64,000 nt of DNA from Lactococcus hircilactis (GCF_009601015.1 NZ_WITJ01000006.1:62001-126000); one strand, 5' to 3'; positions 1 through 9,315 are shown, counted from the stretch's first letter. The notes: generated from the sequence alone by a model not told the origin. Numbers and translations are program-made.

Positions 1-134
1 TAACAATTGCAGTAGCTTATGGTATTGCATGGGGGTATCGTAATGACTATGATGGTTTGAAAATGTTAAAAATGTATCTGATTTACGGTCTTCCTTTTTC
101 AATACTCAGTATATTTTGGGCGGTATTATTTTGA
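1..134 (+). CDS. C-terminal end of a membrane protein (partial)
   Basis: The reading frame is open from the window edge (codons from base 3) to a TGA at 132-134 and gives about 43 residues. The last 20 residues (from about MYLIYGLPF) are hydrophobic and look like a final transmembrane helix; the part before it is short and polar with an RNDYDG stretch. No ribosome site or start is visible, so the gene begins upstream of the window. It lies on the same strand as the maltose phosphorylase operon but is separated from it by an operator and likely promoter, so it probably belongs to the preceding transcription unit. I do not recognise the family. Confidence 0.5.
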   Translation, partial: TIAVAYGIAWGYRNDYDGLKMLKMYLIYGLPFSILSIFWAVLF

Positions 135-155
135 TTTTTCGAAATCAGCATTATT

Positions 156-183
156 TTGATCATTTATAGATTCGAGATATTTT
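156..183 (+). promoter_or_regulatory. possible promoter of the maltose operon
   Basis: A TTGATC box at 156-161 and TATTTT at 178-183 are separated by 16 bases. The predicted start of transcription would fall in the operator at 191-210. Both boxes deviate from consensus, so this is a tentative call. Confidence 0.35.
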
Positions 184-190
184 TTAATTG

Positions 191-210
191 TAACTAAAAC
201 GTTTTAGTTA
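191..210 (+). promoter_or_regulatory. LacI/GalR-type operator palindrome
   Basis: TAACTAAAACGTTTTAGTTA is a perfect 20-bp palindrome with the central CG typical of LacI/GalR-family operators. It sits about 50 bases upstream of the phosphorylase start and just downstream of a possible -10 box, a position suited to repression. A MalR-like regulator encoded elsewhere is the natural candidate; the CG-centred symmetry could also be read as a divergent cre. Confidence 0.6.
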
Positions 211-258
211 GTTCGATTTTCTAACATAAAAATAATAAAATCATAAAGGAGAACTAAA

Positions 259-2568
259 TTGAGTCTGATGAATTATGATCAGAAAAAACTTTGGCAAATT
301 GAACAACAAGGTTTTGACGAACAACTTCTGGGAAAATCCGAAGCAATAATGGCTTTAGGAAATGGCTACCTTGGGAGTAGATCAAGTGAGGAAGAAGCAT
401 ATATTGGAGAAATTCGCGATACTTTTGTTGCTGGAACGTTTAACTCGTTTGACGAAAATGAAGTCACAGAATTACCTAATCTTCCTGATATGTGGGGAAT
501 GTCATTTATTTTTAATGGGAGACGTTTTTCACTTGTCAATGGTCAGGTGAGGGATTATAAAAAAAGATTGAATCTTAAAAATGGAGAATTAACGCGTGAA
601 TTTATTTGGGAGTTTGAGGATCTAAAAATGAAATTCGAGTTCCGACGCTTTGTATCTCAAGCACGTCGTCATTTACTTGTAAGTCATGTGCGATTGACCA
701 ATTTAACGCGTATTCCCATTCATGTCAAAATGCGATCAGGCATTAATGGACAAGTTTCAAATGAGGGAAGTCAACATTTTACAGATGGTGAAAAAGGATT
801 AGTTGAGGGAAAATTTATTCAAATGATGCCCGTGACAACTCACTCAAAAATTCAAATTATTCAAACTGTGGAACATAAGTTTAATATAACGATTTCAGAA
901 AGACCAGAAACCTGTCGCCGTTCCTTTTTTATGAATTACGATTTTGATTTAGACGTGGAGAGTACGATTAATATTGAAAAAAGAGGCTCAATTTACACTT
1001 CGAATGATAAAGATATAGAAGATCATGAATTAAGTGCCCTAAGATCTGAAGGGGTTCATGAACTTCAAAAGATTGATCATTTAGATTATGAATTACTTCT
1101 TCAAGAATCCGCACGCGTTTGGCAGAAAATTTGGGAGAAACACCCTATTGAAATAAAATCAGAAAACTTCCGCGATCAGCTGGCGATAAGATTCGCAAAG
1201 TATCACTTGCATGCTATGGCACCAAGTCACGACGAAAGAATGAATATTGGCGCAAAGGGACTATCAGGAGAAGGATATAAAGGCCATGCGTTTTGGGATA
1301 CGGAAATATTTATGTTGCCTTATTTTAATTTTACTCATCCTGATATAGCAAAAAAGTTGGTCACCTATCGCTATTTGGGGCTTGATGGAGCACATAAAAA
1401 AGCAAAAATTAATGGATATGAAGGGGCACAGTATCCGTGGGAAGCAGCAAACCCTGCTGATGGGGAAGTCACACCTGTCTGGGGTGCAGCTGATATTATA
1501 ACGGGGCAGTCCACAAAAATCTGGTCAGGATTTATAGAACAGCATATCACATCAGATGTTGCCTTTGGTGTGAAACAATACATAGATGTAACAGGTGACC
1601 ATGAATTTGAACTCGAAAAAGGTGACGAGATTCTGATTGATACAGCAAAATTTTGGGCAAGTCGCCTAGAATATAATCATGCGCTTGATAATTATGAAAT
1701 TCGAGATGTTATTGGTCCTGATGAATATAAAGAGCATATCAACAATAATGCCTATACAAACTATACAGCACAATGGAATGTCGCCTTTGCCATTAAGCTT
1801 ATTGAAGACTTAAGGAGAGATGAACCTGATTTTTATGAAAAATTAGACAAAAAACTAAATCTGTCAGTACTGACAGAAAATTTGTCAGCTAAAGTTGATA
1901 AAATTTTCTTACCTAAAGCAACTGATGGAGGAATTATACCACAAGATGATAGTTATCTTACAAAAAAAGTAATAGATTTAAGTAAATATCGAGAATCGGA
2001 TGGTGTGGATAGTTTATTTCATGATTTTAATTTGGAACAGGTCAATCAGATGCAAATTACGAAACAAGCGGATGTTTTACTTTTGATGCTGTTGTTTGAA
2101 GATTTGTTTGACCGCGATCAGAAGTTGAAAAACTTTGATTATTATGAGCCAAAAACAACTCATGATAGTAGTTTAAGCTTTTCTACACACGCGATTTTGT
2201 CTGCAGATTTGGGAAAACTTGAGCAATCTTATGATTTCTTTAATAAAGCCATTAATATTGATATGGGAGATTATATGAAGTCATCTGACGCAGGGATTCA
2301 TGCAGCGAGTCTTGGCGGTATTTGGCAGATGATCGTGTTTGGATATGGCGGAGTGCGGATGGTGAAGAGTCGGCTTCGAATTGAACCCCATTTACCAAAA
2401 AAATGGTCACTTCTGAAGTATGGCTTTGATTATCGTGGAGAAAATATTTCTGTCAGTACTGACAGAAAACGAATGATTGTGACAAAACCAGATAATGGGC
2501 ATGAGATCAAATTTTTGAATAAAGACCAAGAATATACTTTAAAAAGTCAATTAATAATTTCCATATAG
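259..2568 (+). CDS. mapA: glycoside hydrolase family 65 phosphorylase, probably maltose phosphorylase
   Basis: A cytoplasmic inverting disaccharide phosphorylase that would split maltose with phosphate into glucose and beta-glucose 1-phosphate. The 769 residues match the family length: an N-terminal beta-sandwich, an (alpha/alpha)6 catalytic barrel, and a small C-terminal sheet domain. The general acid is Glu489 in the motif IGPDEYKEH, equivalent to Glu487 of the Lactobacillus brevis enzyme; KQAD near 600 and HDSSLS near 640 match the phosphate-binding region. The start is TTG at 259, seven bases after AAAGGAG. It heads an operon with a sugar-binding protein and two permeases. Two copies of the TGTCAGTACTGACA palindrome lie in the gene (1862, 2451). 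Trehalose, kojibiose or nigerose phosphorylase cannot be excluded from sequence alone. Confidence 0.82.
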   Translation: MSLMNYDQKKLWQIEQQGFDEQLLGKSEAIMALGNGYLGSRSSEEEAYIGEIRDTFVAGTFNSFDENEVTELPNLPDMWGMSFIFNGRRFSLVNGQVRDYKKRLNLKNGELTREFIWEFEDLKMKFEFRRFVSQARRHLLVSHVRLTNLTRIPIHVKMRSGINGQVSNEGSQHFTDGEKGLVEGKFIQMMPVTTHSKIQIIQTVEHKFNITISERPETCRRSFFMNYDFDLDVESTINIEKRGSIYTSNDKDIEDHELSALRSEGVHELQKIDHLDYELLLQESARVWQKIWEKHPIEIKSENFRDQLAIRFAKYHLHAMAPSHDERMNIGAKGLSGEGYKGHAFWDTEIFMLPYFNFTHPDIAKKLVTYRYLGLDGAHKKAKINGYEGAQYPWEAANPADGEVTPVWGAADIITGQSTKIWSGFIEQHITSDVAFGVKQYIDVTGDHEFELEKGDEILIDTAKFWASRLEYNHALDNYEIRDVIGPDEYKEHINNNAYTNYTAQWNVAFAIKLIEDLRRDEPDFYEKLDKKLNLSVLTENLSAKVDKIFLPKATDGGIIPQDDSYLTKKVIDLSKYRESDGVDSLFHDFNLEQVNQMQITKQADVLLLMLLFEDLFDRDQKLKNFDYYEPKTTHDSSLSFSTHAILSADLGKLEQSYDFFNKAINIDMGDYMKSSDAGIHAASLGGIWQMIVFGYGGVRMVKSRLRIEPHLPKKWSLLKYGFDYRGENISVSTDRKRMIVTKPDNGHEIKFLNKDQEYTLKSQLIISI
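1862..1875. repeat. iterated palindrome TGTCAGTACTGACA, in CDS
   Basis: Perfect copy inside the maltose phosphorylase gene, read as L535-S-V-L-T-E540 with the extended form CTGTCAGTACTGACAG. Confidence 0.9.
2451..2464. repeat. iterated palindrome TGTCAGTACTGACA, in CDS
   Basis: Second perfect copy in the phosphorylase gene, read in the other permitted frame as S731-V-S-T-D-R736, in the C-terminal domain. Confidence 0.9.
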
Positions 2569-2580
2569 GAGGAAAATAAA

Positions 2581-3861
2581 ATGAAAACTTGGAAAAAAGT
2601 TGCGCTCACAGGTGCAACAATGATGTCGGCTGCTTTTCTTGTTGCATGCGGAAACACAGCTTCAAAAAAACAATCAGGGTCAGTTAAGGGGGAAACATTA
2701 ACTGTCGGGTATTGGAAAGGTTCTGATACTGAAAATGCGACGTTTGACAAACTGGTCAAAACATTTGAAAAAAAATATGATGTGACAGTCAAGCCCAAAG
2801 TCTATACTAATATCACACAACAACTCCCAACAGACCTATCAGGAGGCACTGCGCCTGATGTTTTCTATATTGATTCAAGTTTTTATCCGTATCTTCAAAA
2901 AGAAGGTGTACTCAACAAATTGAGCAAATCAGTAGCTGATCCAAGTAATTTCTACAAGACTTCGATTGGTGCCTTTACAACGAATGGTAATGTTTATGCT
3001 GTACCAAAAGACGTGTCCACGCTCGCTCTTTATGTGAATAAAGATATTTTTGCCAAAGCTGGCATTGATATCAATGCTATCCCAAAATCCTATGAAGATT
3101 TTCTAAAATGGGCACCTGCACAACAAGCCAAACTTGATGCGACTTATGGCACGGGCAAAGTCTATATGATGAATATGAATGCTGATTTGACAAGAAATTG
3201 GCAATTTATCACATCAGGAGATCAAAACCCTATAACTAAAGCTGGTAAAGGTGTTTCTAAACTTTCTGATCAAACAATTTTGAAAAATTTGACCTTTGTA
3301 CAAAAGATGTTTAACGAAGGTATCGTAGCTACTCCACAACAAGTTGGTGCAGGTGATGAAGGAACGGGATTTGCTACAGGTAAATTTGCGATGGCATTGA
3401 CAGGAAACTGGAATTACCAAGTTTATAATACGCAGTATAAAGATTTGCACTACACGATTATTCCTAACATGACTTACGATGGTCAAAAACAAACGATGCA
3501 ATATACAGTGGGCTGGGGCGAATATAAGAATACAAAAGTGACTAATCTTGCAAATGATTGGATCAAATATGTCACAGGTAAAGCTGGTATGACCACATGG
3601 ACTTCTGGGGTAGGAACACTTGCAACACGTCAAGATGTTAATGACAGTTCAACATTTATTAAACAAAATCCACTTTTGAAGATCCATTCAGACGAATTAA
3701 CATATGCCCAACCTTGGCAAGATGGTGTGAACTTGACCACGGTTGTAACTTCCTATGATAACTTCATCACGAATGCTTTCAAAAAAGATGGAACACCAGC
3801 ACAGCTTAAGTCAGCTTTGAAACAAGCAGATCAAGATGCAAACAGCAAGTTAAGTAAATAA
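2581..3861 (+). CDS. sugar ABC transporter substrate-binding lipoprotein (MalE-like)
   Basis: Extracellular solute-binding protein family 1. The N-terminus is a lipoprotein signal with lipobox LVAC, Cys23 being the lipidated residue. The 426-residue length and the sequence around GGTAPDVFYID fit carbohydrate-binding proteins of the MalE/MsmE group. The ribosome site GGAGG overlaps the stop of the phosphorylase gene by one base, so the two are co-transcribed. The intracellular phosphorylase next to it suggests maltose or a maltooligosaccharide as ligand. A hairpin follows the gene and may raise the amount of binding protein relative to the permeases. Confidence 0.85.
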   Translation: MKTWKKVALTGATMMSAAFLVACGNTASKKQSGSVKGETLTVGYWKGSDTENATFDKLVKTFEKKYDVTVKPKVYTNITQQLPTDLSGGTAPDVFYIDSSFYPYLQKEGVLNKLSKSVADPSNFYKTSIGAFTTNGNVYAVPKDVSTLALYVNKDIFAKAGIDINAIPKSYEDFLKWAPAQQAKLDATYGTGKVYMMNMNADLTRNWQFITSGDQNPITKAGKGVSKLSDQTILKNLTFVQKMFNEGIVATPQQVGAGDEGTGFATGKFAMALTGNWNYQVYNTQYKDLHYTIIPNMTYDGQKQTMQYTVGWGEYKNTKVTNLANDWIKYVTGKAGMTTWTSGVGTLATRQDVNDSSTFIKQNPLLKIHSDELTYAQPWQDGVNLTTVVTSYDNFITNAFKKDGTPAQLKSALKQADQDANSKLSK

Positions 3862-3890
3862 GCGGCTCAGAGATTCGCTTTGATAAAAAA

Positions 3891-3924
3891 TTACTGACAG
3901 ACCGCATCATCAGTCTGTCAGTAA
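3891..3924 (+). terminator. intercistronic hairpin built from split palindrome half-sites
   Basis: A 12-bp perfect stem (3891-3902 with 3913-3924) closes a 10-base loop and is followed by AATTTTT. The arms contain ACTGACAG and CTGTCAG, the half-sites of the repeated palindrome but in reversed order. Lying between the binding protein and its permeases, it probably attenuates read-through or protects the upstream mRNA end. Confidence 0.65.
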
Positions 3925-3973
3925 AATTTTTATCTTAGTAAAGGCTATTTACACAAATGAAAAGGAGTTTTCT

Positions 3974-4894
3974 ATGGAAATGAAACCGTCCAAATCGAGA
4001 CGCAGTAAAAGAGCGTTTGGCGAGATGATTCAAGGTTATGGCTTTCTTGCTCCCGCCTTGGTTATCATTTTGATTTTCTTTGTACTTTCAATCCTATTTG
4101 CAGTGTATCTGAGTTTTAACAATGTTGATTTAATTTCTCACACTTACACATGGAATAATTTTAAAAACTGGGCAAATTTGTTCACTGATAAGCAGTTGAT
4201 TCGTGCACTTCAAAATACAAGCTTTTTTGCTTTGATTGTGGTTCCAGTACAGACTTTCATTGCACTTGTCATTGCTTACATTCTAGCCAATAAGTCTATT
4301 CATGGTAAAAAGATTTTCCGATTGGTTTATTTTTTACCTACGTTGACGAGCTCTGCAGCATTGACAATGATTTTTATGTTTTTGTTTAATTTAAATGGTC
4401 CCGTGAATGGTGTACTGCAAAGTTTGCATTGGATTAATCAACCGATTAATTTTATCAATGATACACACTGGACATTGAAGATTATCATGATGATGAATAT
4501 TTGGTCAACGGTTCCTTATTTTATGACAATCTATCTTGCATCGCTCGTAGATTTGCCAGATTCAATGTATGAAGCAGCAGAAATTGACGGCGCTAATGTT
4601 ATTGATAAGTTGCGTTATATTACGATTCCCTATTTACGTCCTATCACGACTTTCGTCCTTTTGACAGGAATTATTGGGACGTTTCAAATGTTTGATCAAG
4701 CTTACATCTTTTCAGGCGGTACGGGAGGTCCTGCAAATTCTACATTGACAGTTAGTCTTTTAATTTTCCAATATGCTTTTGGTACAAATAATCAAATGGG
4801 TTATGCTGCGGTACTTGCGATATTACTTGCTGTGATTATCTTTATCGTGACACGGATTGCTGAAAAACTTAACGGAGGGAATGGAATCAGATGA
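3974..4894 (+). CDS. sugar ABC transporter permease, MalF type
   Basis: Inner-membrane component of a carbohydrate uptake ABC transporter, 306 residues with about six membrane helices, starting after a short basic N-terminus. The cytoplasmic EAA loop that docks the ATPase is visible as EAAEIDGANVIDKLRYITIP around residues 200-220. AAAAGGAG precedes the ATG by seven bases. Its stop overlaps the start of the next permease by four bases (ATGA), so the two subunits are translationally coupled. No ATP-binding subunit is present, so a shared MsmK/MalK-like ATPase encoded elsewhere must energise it. Confidence 0.87.
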   Translation: MEMKPSKSRRSKRAFGEMIQGYGFLAPALVIILIFFVLSILFAVYLSFNNVDLISHTYTWNNFKNWANLFTDKQLIRALQNTSFFALIVVPVQTFIALVIAYILANKSIHGKKIFRLVYFLPTLTSSAALTMIFMFLFNLNGPVNGVLQSLHWINQPINFINDTHWTLKIIMMMNIWSTVPYFMTIYLASLVDLPDSMYEAAEIDGANVIDKLRYITIPYLRPITTFVLLTGIIGTFQMFDQAYIFSGGTGGPANSTLTVSLLIFQYAFGTNNQMGYAAVLAILLAVIIFIVTRIAEKLNGGNGIR

Positions 4895-5736
4895 AAAAAA
4901 CAAAGAAACAAAAAGTATTGAAAAGTCTGCTTTATATTGTTCTTATCGCTTATGCAATCATTACCTTTTATCCGTTTTTATGGGCAGTTGCGGCGAGTTT
5001 CAAACCCTTGTCAGAAATTACGAGTGGCTCAATGTCCCTGATTTCAAAGCATTTTACAACAGAGCAGTACCAATACTTATTTAGTCCGAAATCAGGCTCA
5101 ATGTTTGTGACATGGTTTTTCAATTCAATGATTGTGTCTGTCATAGGGACGGCAATCAATGTGTTCTTAAACACTATGGCTGGTTACAGTTTGGCACGCC
5201 TGAGTTTTCCAGGGCGCAAGCAATTTTATTACGGAATTCTAGCCATGATGATGGTACCAGCTCAAGTGCTTTTGATTCCAAATTATTTGATTGTCAAAAA
5301 CTTGGGGATGTTAGATACTTTCTGGGCTTTGATTTTGCCTGCAGCAATTAATATTGGAAATATTTTCATGATGCGACAATTTTTCTTAAGTTTTCCTAAA
5401 GATGTCGAAGAAGCAGCGCGAATTGATGGCTTATCGCGTGTGGGTACTTTTTTCCGTATTGTCATGCCACTTGCCAAACCCTCAATTGCAACACAGGCGG
5501 TCTTTGTCTTTATGGGGTTCTGGAATAATTTATTAGCACCGATGCTTTATATGCATACACCAAGTAAATTTACGCTAACGCTTGGTTTGCAAGTTTTACA
5601 ATCTGCAGATCAAGGAGGACAAATGTGGAATCGTGTCATGGCAGCTTCTATACTGACGATTATTCCAATTATCATCTTGTATATCCTATTCAACGGTTAT
5701 TTCTTACAGGGGGTACGAATGGATGGTGAAAAATAA
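4891..5736 (+). CDS. sugar ABC transporter permease, MalG type
   Basis: Second permease of the carbohydrate transporter, 281 residues with about six membrane helices. The EAA loop is seen as EEAARIDGLSRVGTFFRIVM around residue 173. The ATG overlaps the previous stop; GGAGG lies about ten bases upstream. It is the last gene of the operon, followed by palindrome copies at 5741 and 5852, the latter a strong hairpin shared with the convergent regulator gene. Confidence 0.87.
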   Translation: MKKTKKQKVLKSLLYIVLIAYAIITFYPFLWAVAASFKPLSEITSGSMSLISKHFTTEQYQYLFSPKSGSMFVTWFFNSMIVSVIGTAINVFLNTMAGYSLARLSFPGRKQFYYGILAMMMVPAQVLLIPNYLIVKNLGMLDTFWALILPAAINIGNIFMMRQFFLSFPKDVEEAARIDGLSRVGTFFRIVMPLAKPSIATQAVFVFMGFWNNLLAPMLYMHTPSKFTLTLGLQVLQSADQGGQMWNRVMAASILTIIPIIILYILFNGYFLQGVRMDGEK

Positions 5737-5740
5737 AGTC

Positions 5741-5754
5741 TGTCAGTACTGACA
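5741..5754. repeat. iterated palindrome TGTCAGTACTGACA, intergenic
   Basis: Perfect copy starting five bases after the stop of the second permease. The flanks are not extended into a longer stem and no T-run follows, so it is unlikely to terminate alone. Confidence 0.9.
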
Positions 5755-5841
5755 AAGTAATAGAAAAAGAATATAATTTTACAGAAAACCAAAAGACTTC
5801 GAGTTGATAAAAAGCAAAAGAAGAGCGCGCATTTTAACAAA

Positions 5842-5875
5842 AAAACAGTTCTGTCAGTGCTGACAGAACTGTTTT
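5842..5875. terminator. bidirectional terminator hairpin built on TGTCAGTGCTGACA
   Basis: A 34-base hairpin, 16 perfect pairs around a central TG, with A-tract on the left and T-tract on the right, between two convergent genes. The core 5852-5865 is a perfect palindrome copy. The right arm overlaps the last bases of the minus-strand regulator gene. Confidence 0.85.
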
Positions 5876-6533
5876 AGTTCACATAATTTTCTAAATAAGG
5901 CAAATTATAAATCATGATCTTATTTTCGATGATATCAATCACACGTTCAGCTTTTAAATCATGAATGATCCGATTGACACTGGTTCGGGTTGAAATGCCA
6001 CAGAAATTTGCAATGTCTTCATTGGTAATTGGAAAATCAATGAGAATCCCGTCTTTTTTCTGAATTCCAAAACTATCCACCAAATTATAAATACAAACGC
6101 AAACGGCCCCTTTTTTACCATTCGTCATCATCTCTTGCAAAATTCCCAAATTCAATGACAACCGACGTTGGTAAAATTCATCCACAATCCGAAGTAATTC
6201 AACATCAGTACTGACCCACTCCCAAAAATCTTTGCGAGGCACTTTATAAAAAGTAGCAAAATCAGTTTCAACACGAACATTAAAAAGAGCATAGACATTA
6301 TTGGTTTGTTTGTTCTCAAGTAAAGAAACAAAATCAGGTTCAGTCACATAAGCAATATTAAATTCACGTCCATCGCGCAAAATATTGCTTATTTTTGCGA
6401 CACCATCTTTTAAAATATAAATATAATCTGATTCAATCCCTTGATACATAACATAGCTGTGTTTTTTTCTGGTAATGGTTCCAACTTGTTTGTTTTTTAG
6501 CATTTCCATTAAATAATTAAAATTTTGCAGCAT
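5874..6533 (-). CDS. Crp/Fnr-family transcriptional regulator
   Basis: 219 residues: an N-terminal cyclic-nucleotide-binding-like beta-barrel (about 15-120), a long dimer helix and a C-terminal winged helix (about 165-205) with the recognition segment NEDIANFCGISTRTSVNRII. This is the layout of the lactococcal FlpA/FlpB and RcfB proteins. Cysteines at 145, 147 and 178 could be redox-active, but the N-terminal Cys cluster that binds [4Fe-4S] in E. coli FNR is absent. The gene reads toward the maltose operon. A TATAAT (6591-6596, minus strand) lies upstream without a convincing -35. The MFS/usp genes upstream on the same strand are candidate targets or operon partners. Which Flp/Rcf subgroup it belongs to is not decided. 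Confidence 0.8.
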   Translation of the reverse strand: MLQNFNYLMEMLKNKQVGTITRKKHSYVMYQGIESDYIYILKDGVAKISNILRDGREFNIAYVTEPDFVSLLENKQTNNVYALFNVRVETDFATFYKVPRKDFWEWVSTDVELLRIVDEFYQRRLSLNLGILQEMMTNGKKGAVCVCIYNLVDSFGIQKKDGILIDFPITNEDIANFCGISTRTSVNRIIHDLKAERVIDIIENKIMIYNLPYLENYVN

Positions 6534-6616
6534 TCAATAATTTCCTTCTAATTCCACCTTTTTCTAGGAGGTTAAACTATTTCAATAGTAATTATACACT
6601 ATTTTAGCGTAATCCA

Positions 6617-7834
6617 TTACCCAAGAACTTTCTTATGGTTTTTACCATGAATTAAATAATAAATAATCCAAACAATCACTACCGCAGGCGCACTCAAAAG
6701 ATAAAGATTACGGAATCCAACCATCCCGTGACCAAGTAATGGAATGATTGCACCTAACACGATAGGTCCACCGCCAACACCTAAATCAAGGAATCCAAAG
6801 AAAGTAGATGTAGCAACACCAATCCGTTCTTTGCCTGCTTCACGAATTGCAACTGCTTGGCCAAATGGAGCAACGCCCCCATAACCAAGACCAAAAGCAG
6901 CTCCCGCAACAAGTAACATTAAAAATCCAGACGTTGGATGGAAGTAACCAGCAACGCCAACTAAAAGCATCGCAACCGCAAAGAAGAGGAAAGTTGGATG
7001 AAAGACCCAATTGTCTCCCTTAGAATCGAAAATCCGACCAGTGAAAGGACGAGAAATAAAAATCAAAATGGCATACATTGTAAAGAACAGTGAACCTGCA
7101 GCAGGAACATGCAAATCCATTGAGAATGGTCCCATACCAGTCAAGATGGCTGAGTCGATAAATCCTGCAAGAAACGCGATAATTGAAATCGGAAGAGCAG
7201 ATTTTTCAATGTATTTATCAATTCCCTTAGGTTGATGAGCCAGCGCGTGCTCACGTTCCTCAGCAGAGAATTCTTTCACCCGAACAAAGAAAATCATGAT
7301 GAAAGTTAAAATAAGTAAAGCAAGGGCTAAAGTTAATAACGTTTTAAATCCAAAAGAAGAATAAATTTGAATACTTAATGCAGGACCAACGGCAGCAGCA
7401 AGAGTAACAGATAAGGCATAATAACCAATTCCTTCCCCCCGACGACTTGCAGGAACAACGTGTCCAGCAATCGTTCCTGAAGCTGTTGCACCAATCCCAA
7501 AACCAGCACCTTGGATGACACGAATTAAGAATAACAAAGGAATATTTGTTGTAAAATAATAACCAAAAGTCAAAATCAAAAAGATTAATCCACCAATATA
7601 AAGCAGACGTTTCATTCCTAATTTCGTCACCATAATTCCGGTCCAAACCCGACCGATCAAAGCACCAATAACAAAAATACTTGAAAGTGACAAACTAATC
7701 ACTGTGGATTGATGCAATTGATTTAAAGCATAAGTCCCAATGGACGATGTTAAGACATAAAAGACAATATAAAATAAAAAGCTAATCAGCGTATTTATAA
7801 TGAAAGTAGCGGTAAATATACTTTCCTTTTTCAT
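6617..7834 (-). CDS. MFS transporter, 12 membrane helices
   Basis: 405 residues with about twelve hydrophobic segments. The cytoplasmic loop 2-3 motif GRVWTGIMVTKLGMKRLL (about 62-79) fits motif A of the drug:H+ antiporter group, and GVGGGPIVLG in the C-terminal half is also typical of exporters. Substrate unknown. It lies downstream of a universal stress protein and upstream of the Crp/Fnr regulator on the same strand, with gaps of 47 and 83 bases, suggesting a stress-responsive cluster. Confidence 0.8.
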   Translation of the reverse strand: MKKESIFTATFIINTLISFLFYIVFYVLTSSIGTYALNQLHQSTVISLSLSSIFVIGALIGRVWTGIMVTKLGMKRLLYIGGLIFLILTFGYYFTTNIPLLFLIRVIQGAGFGIGATASGTIAGHVVPASRRGEGIGYYALSVTLAAAVGPALSIQIYSSFGFKTLLTLALALLILTFIMIFFVRVKEFSAEEREHALAHQPKGIDKYIEKSALPISIIAFLAGFIDSAILTGMGPFSMDLHVPAAGSLFFTMYAILIFISRPFTGRIFDSKGDNWVFHPTFLFFAVAMLLVGVAGYFHPTSGFLMLLVAGAAFGLGYGGVAPFGQAVAIREAGKERIGVATSTFFGFLDLGVGGGPIVLGAIIPLLGHGMVGFRNLYLLSAPAVVIVWIIYYLIHGKNHKKVLG

Positions 7835-7881
7835 AATTTTCCCATTTCTAATGTTTGACAGAAAGATGATAAGTAAAAAAC

Positions 7882-8316
7882 TTATCGAACGACATAGACA
7901 TCACAGAGTGAATGTCCGATAATATATTGTGAGACAGAACCCATTAAAATACGTTCCAAACGACTCATTCCAGTCGCCCCAATCACGATAAGATCGATGG
8001 CTTCTTTTTGTGGAATCGTCGTGCTCAATAAAACTTTTGGAGCACCCATTTCAAGAACAGTTTTAACAGAATGAATGCCTGCATCTTTTGCTTCTTGCGC
8101 AAAATCGTTCAAAAACTTTTCTGCTCCTTGCTGATGCGCATCGGCCCATTCTGGATCAAGTGAAGCAGCAGTTGAAAAAGAACGCAAATCAATGATGTGT
8201 GCAATTACAAGTTCTGCTTGATTTGAATAAGCCAGTTCAATAGCCTTATCTAGTGCTTTAAGTGACTCAACAGAGCCATCAAGACCAACTAAAATTCGTT
8301 GAGATTTATTTTTCAT
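7882..8316 (-). CDS. universal stress protein, UspA family
   Basis: 144-residue single-domain Usp. The N-terminus ILVGLDGSVESLKALDKAI and the ATP-binding motif GATGMSRLERILMGSVS (pattern G-2x-G-9x-G-S) near residues 112-128 identify the nucleotide-binding subgroup. It is a cytoplasmic dimer of unknown precise job, induced by stress in related bacteria. It lies between the MFS gene and a 67-residue gene, with short gaps that suggest co-transcription. Confidence 0.9.
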   Translation of the reverse strand: MKNKSQRILVGLDGSVESLKALDKAIELAYSNQAELVIAHIIDLRSFSTAASLDPEWADAHQQGAEKFLNDFAQEAKDAGIHSVKTVLEMGAPKVLLSTTIPQKEAIDLIVIGATGMSRLERILMGSVSQYIIGHSLCDVYVVR

Positions 8317-8376
8317 AATGCTCGTTTCCTAGGGGTGTGAGAATCTGCCGATGAAAGGGCGACAGATTCTTTGCAA

Positions 8377-8580
8377 TTAGTTAATTTGTTGGATATTTCT
8401 AACTACAAATGCTAATTTCTTATCATCTGTAACCATAAATCCCCGATTTTTTGCGACATACTCAATCGCATTTTCCATTGTTTCAAATTCACGAACAACA
8501 GTAGGCATTTCTGCTTCCCCCATAAAGTTAGGGGTAACATCTTCTTCAAAGGGTGACAAACCTTTAAATTTAAATTTCAT
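8377..8580 (-). CDS. small conserved-looking protein of unknown function
   Basis: 67 residues with no signal peptide or membrane helix; mixed charged and hydrophobic pattern (FKGLSPFEEDV, then ENAIEYVAKNRGFMVTDD) compatible with a small alpha/beta fold. AAGGAG is placed well before the ATG, which supports a real gene. It is first in a minus-strand series with the universal stress gene. I do not recognise a family. Confidence 0.65.
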   Translation of the reverse strand: MKFKFKGLSPFEEDVTPNFMGEAEMPTVVREFETMENAIEYVAKNRGFMVTDDKKLAFVVRNIQQIN

Positions 8581-8967
8581 TTTAAAGACTCCTTATAAAT
8601 AAATAAATTTTTTATGTTGTTATATCGTTTTCTACTATTAAAAAATAATCCATTTTCAAGTTTTATCTTTTGCTAGCTCCCAATCAATTTAACAAGTAAC
8701 CTTATTTTAAACAAAAGAAATCCGATTCGCCACAATAAAACTAAACAACATTTGCTAACATAAAATGTTTCGCACTGAGGATGAAGCCCAATGAAATAAG
8801 CAAAGAAAACGAATACAATTATAATAGGAAAGAAAAACGAAAAAAATTTTTTTAAAAAAATAATGCTCAAATGAATGATACATCACTCAAAGTAGATAAC
8901 AAAAGGCTTTAAACTATGTTTTATAGCTAAAAAACTAAAGATAATTACGAAAATTTGATATTTTATT
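8581..8967. other. gene-free AT-rich stretch upstream of the ATP synthase promoter
   Basis: About 390 bases of very AT-rich DNA between the divergent small gene and the atp promoter. It has an open frame on the minus strand (8673-8870) but with TTG start and no ribosome site. No structured RNA, repeat or terminator is obvious. Confidence 0.5.
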
Positions 8968-8996
8968 TTGACAAACAAAAAGAATAAAGCTATAAT
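8968..8996 (+). promoter_or_regulatory. promoter of the ATP synthase operon
   Basis: TTGACA (8968-8973) and TATAAT (8991-8996), both perfect consensus, with a 17-base spacer. Transcription would start near 9003, leaving a leader of about 57 bases before atpE. Confidence 0.93.
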
Positions 8997-9044
8997 TTGC
9001 TAGTAATATTAAATTGCGGAGCGTCAGATTCCGCTAAAATATAG

Positions 9045-9269
<225 letters not shown>

Positions 9270-9315
9270 GATTTCGTTTTTAACAAAATTTTAAACTAGA
9301 AAGGAAGAACAGTAT

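Noticed and set aside
3214-3633. 139-residue open frame on the minus strand
   Set aside because: It lies entirely within the sugar-binding lipoprotein gene, has no ribosome site and a Cys/Phe/Ile-rich composition typical of antisense shadows.
8673-8870. 65-residue hydrophobic frame on the minus strand upstream of atpE
   Set aside because: TTG start without ribosome site, and composition explained by the very AT-rich DNA. A remnant cannot be excluded.
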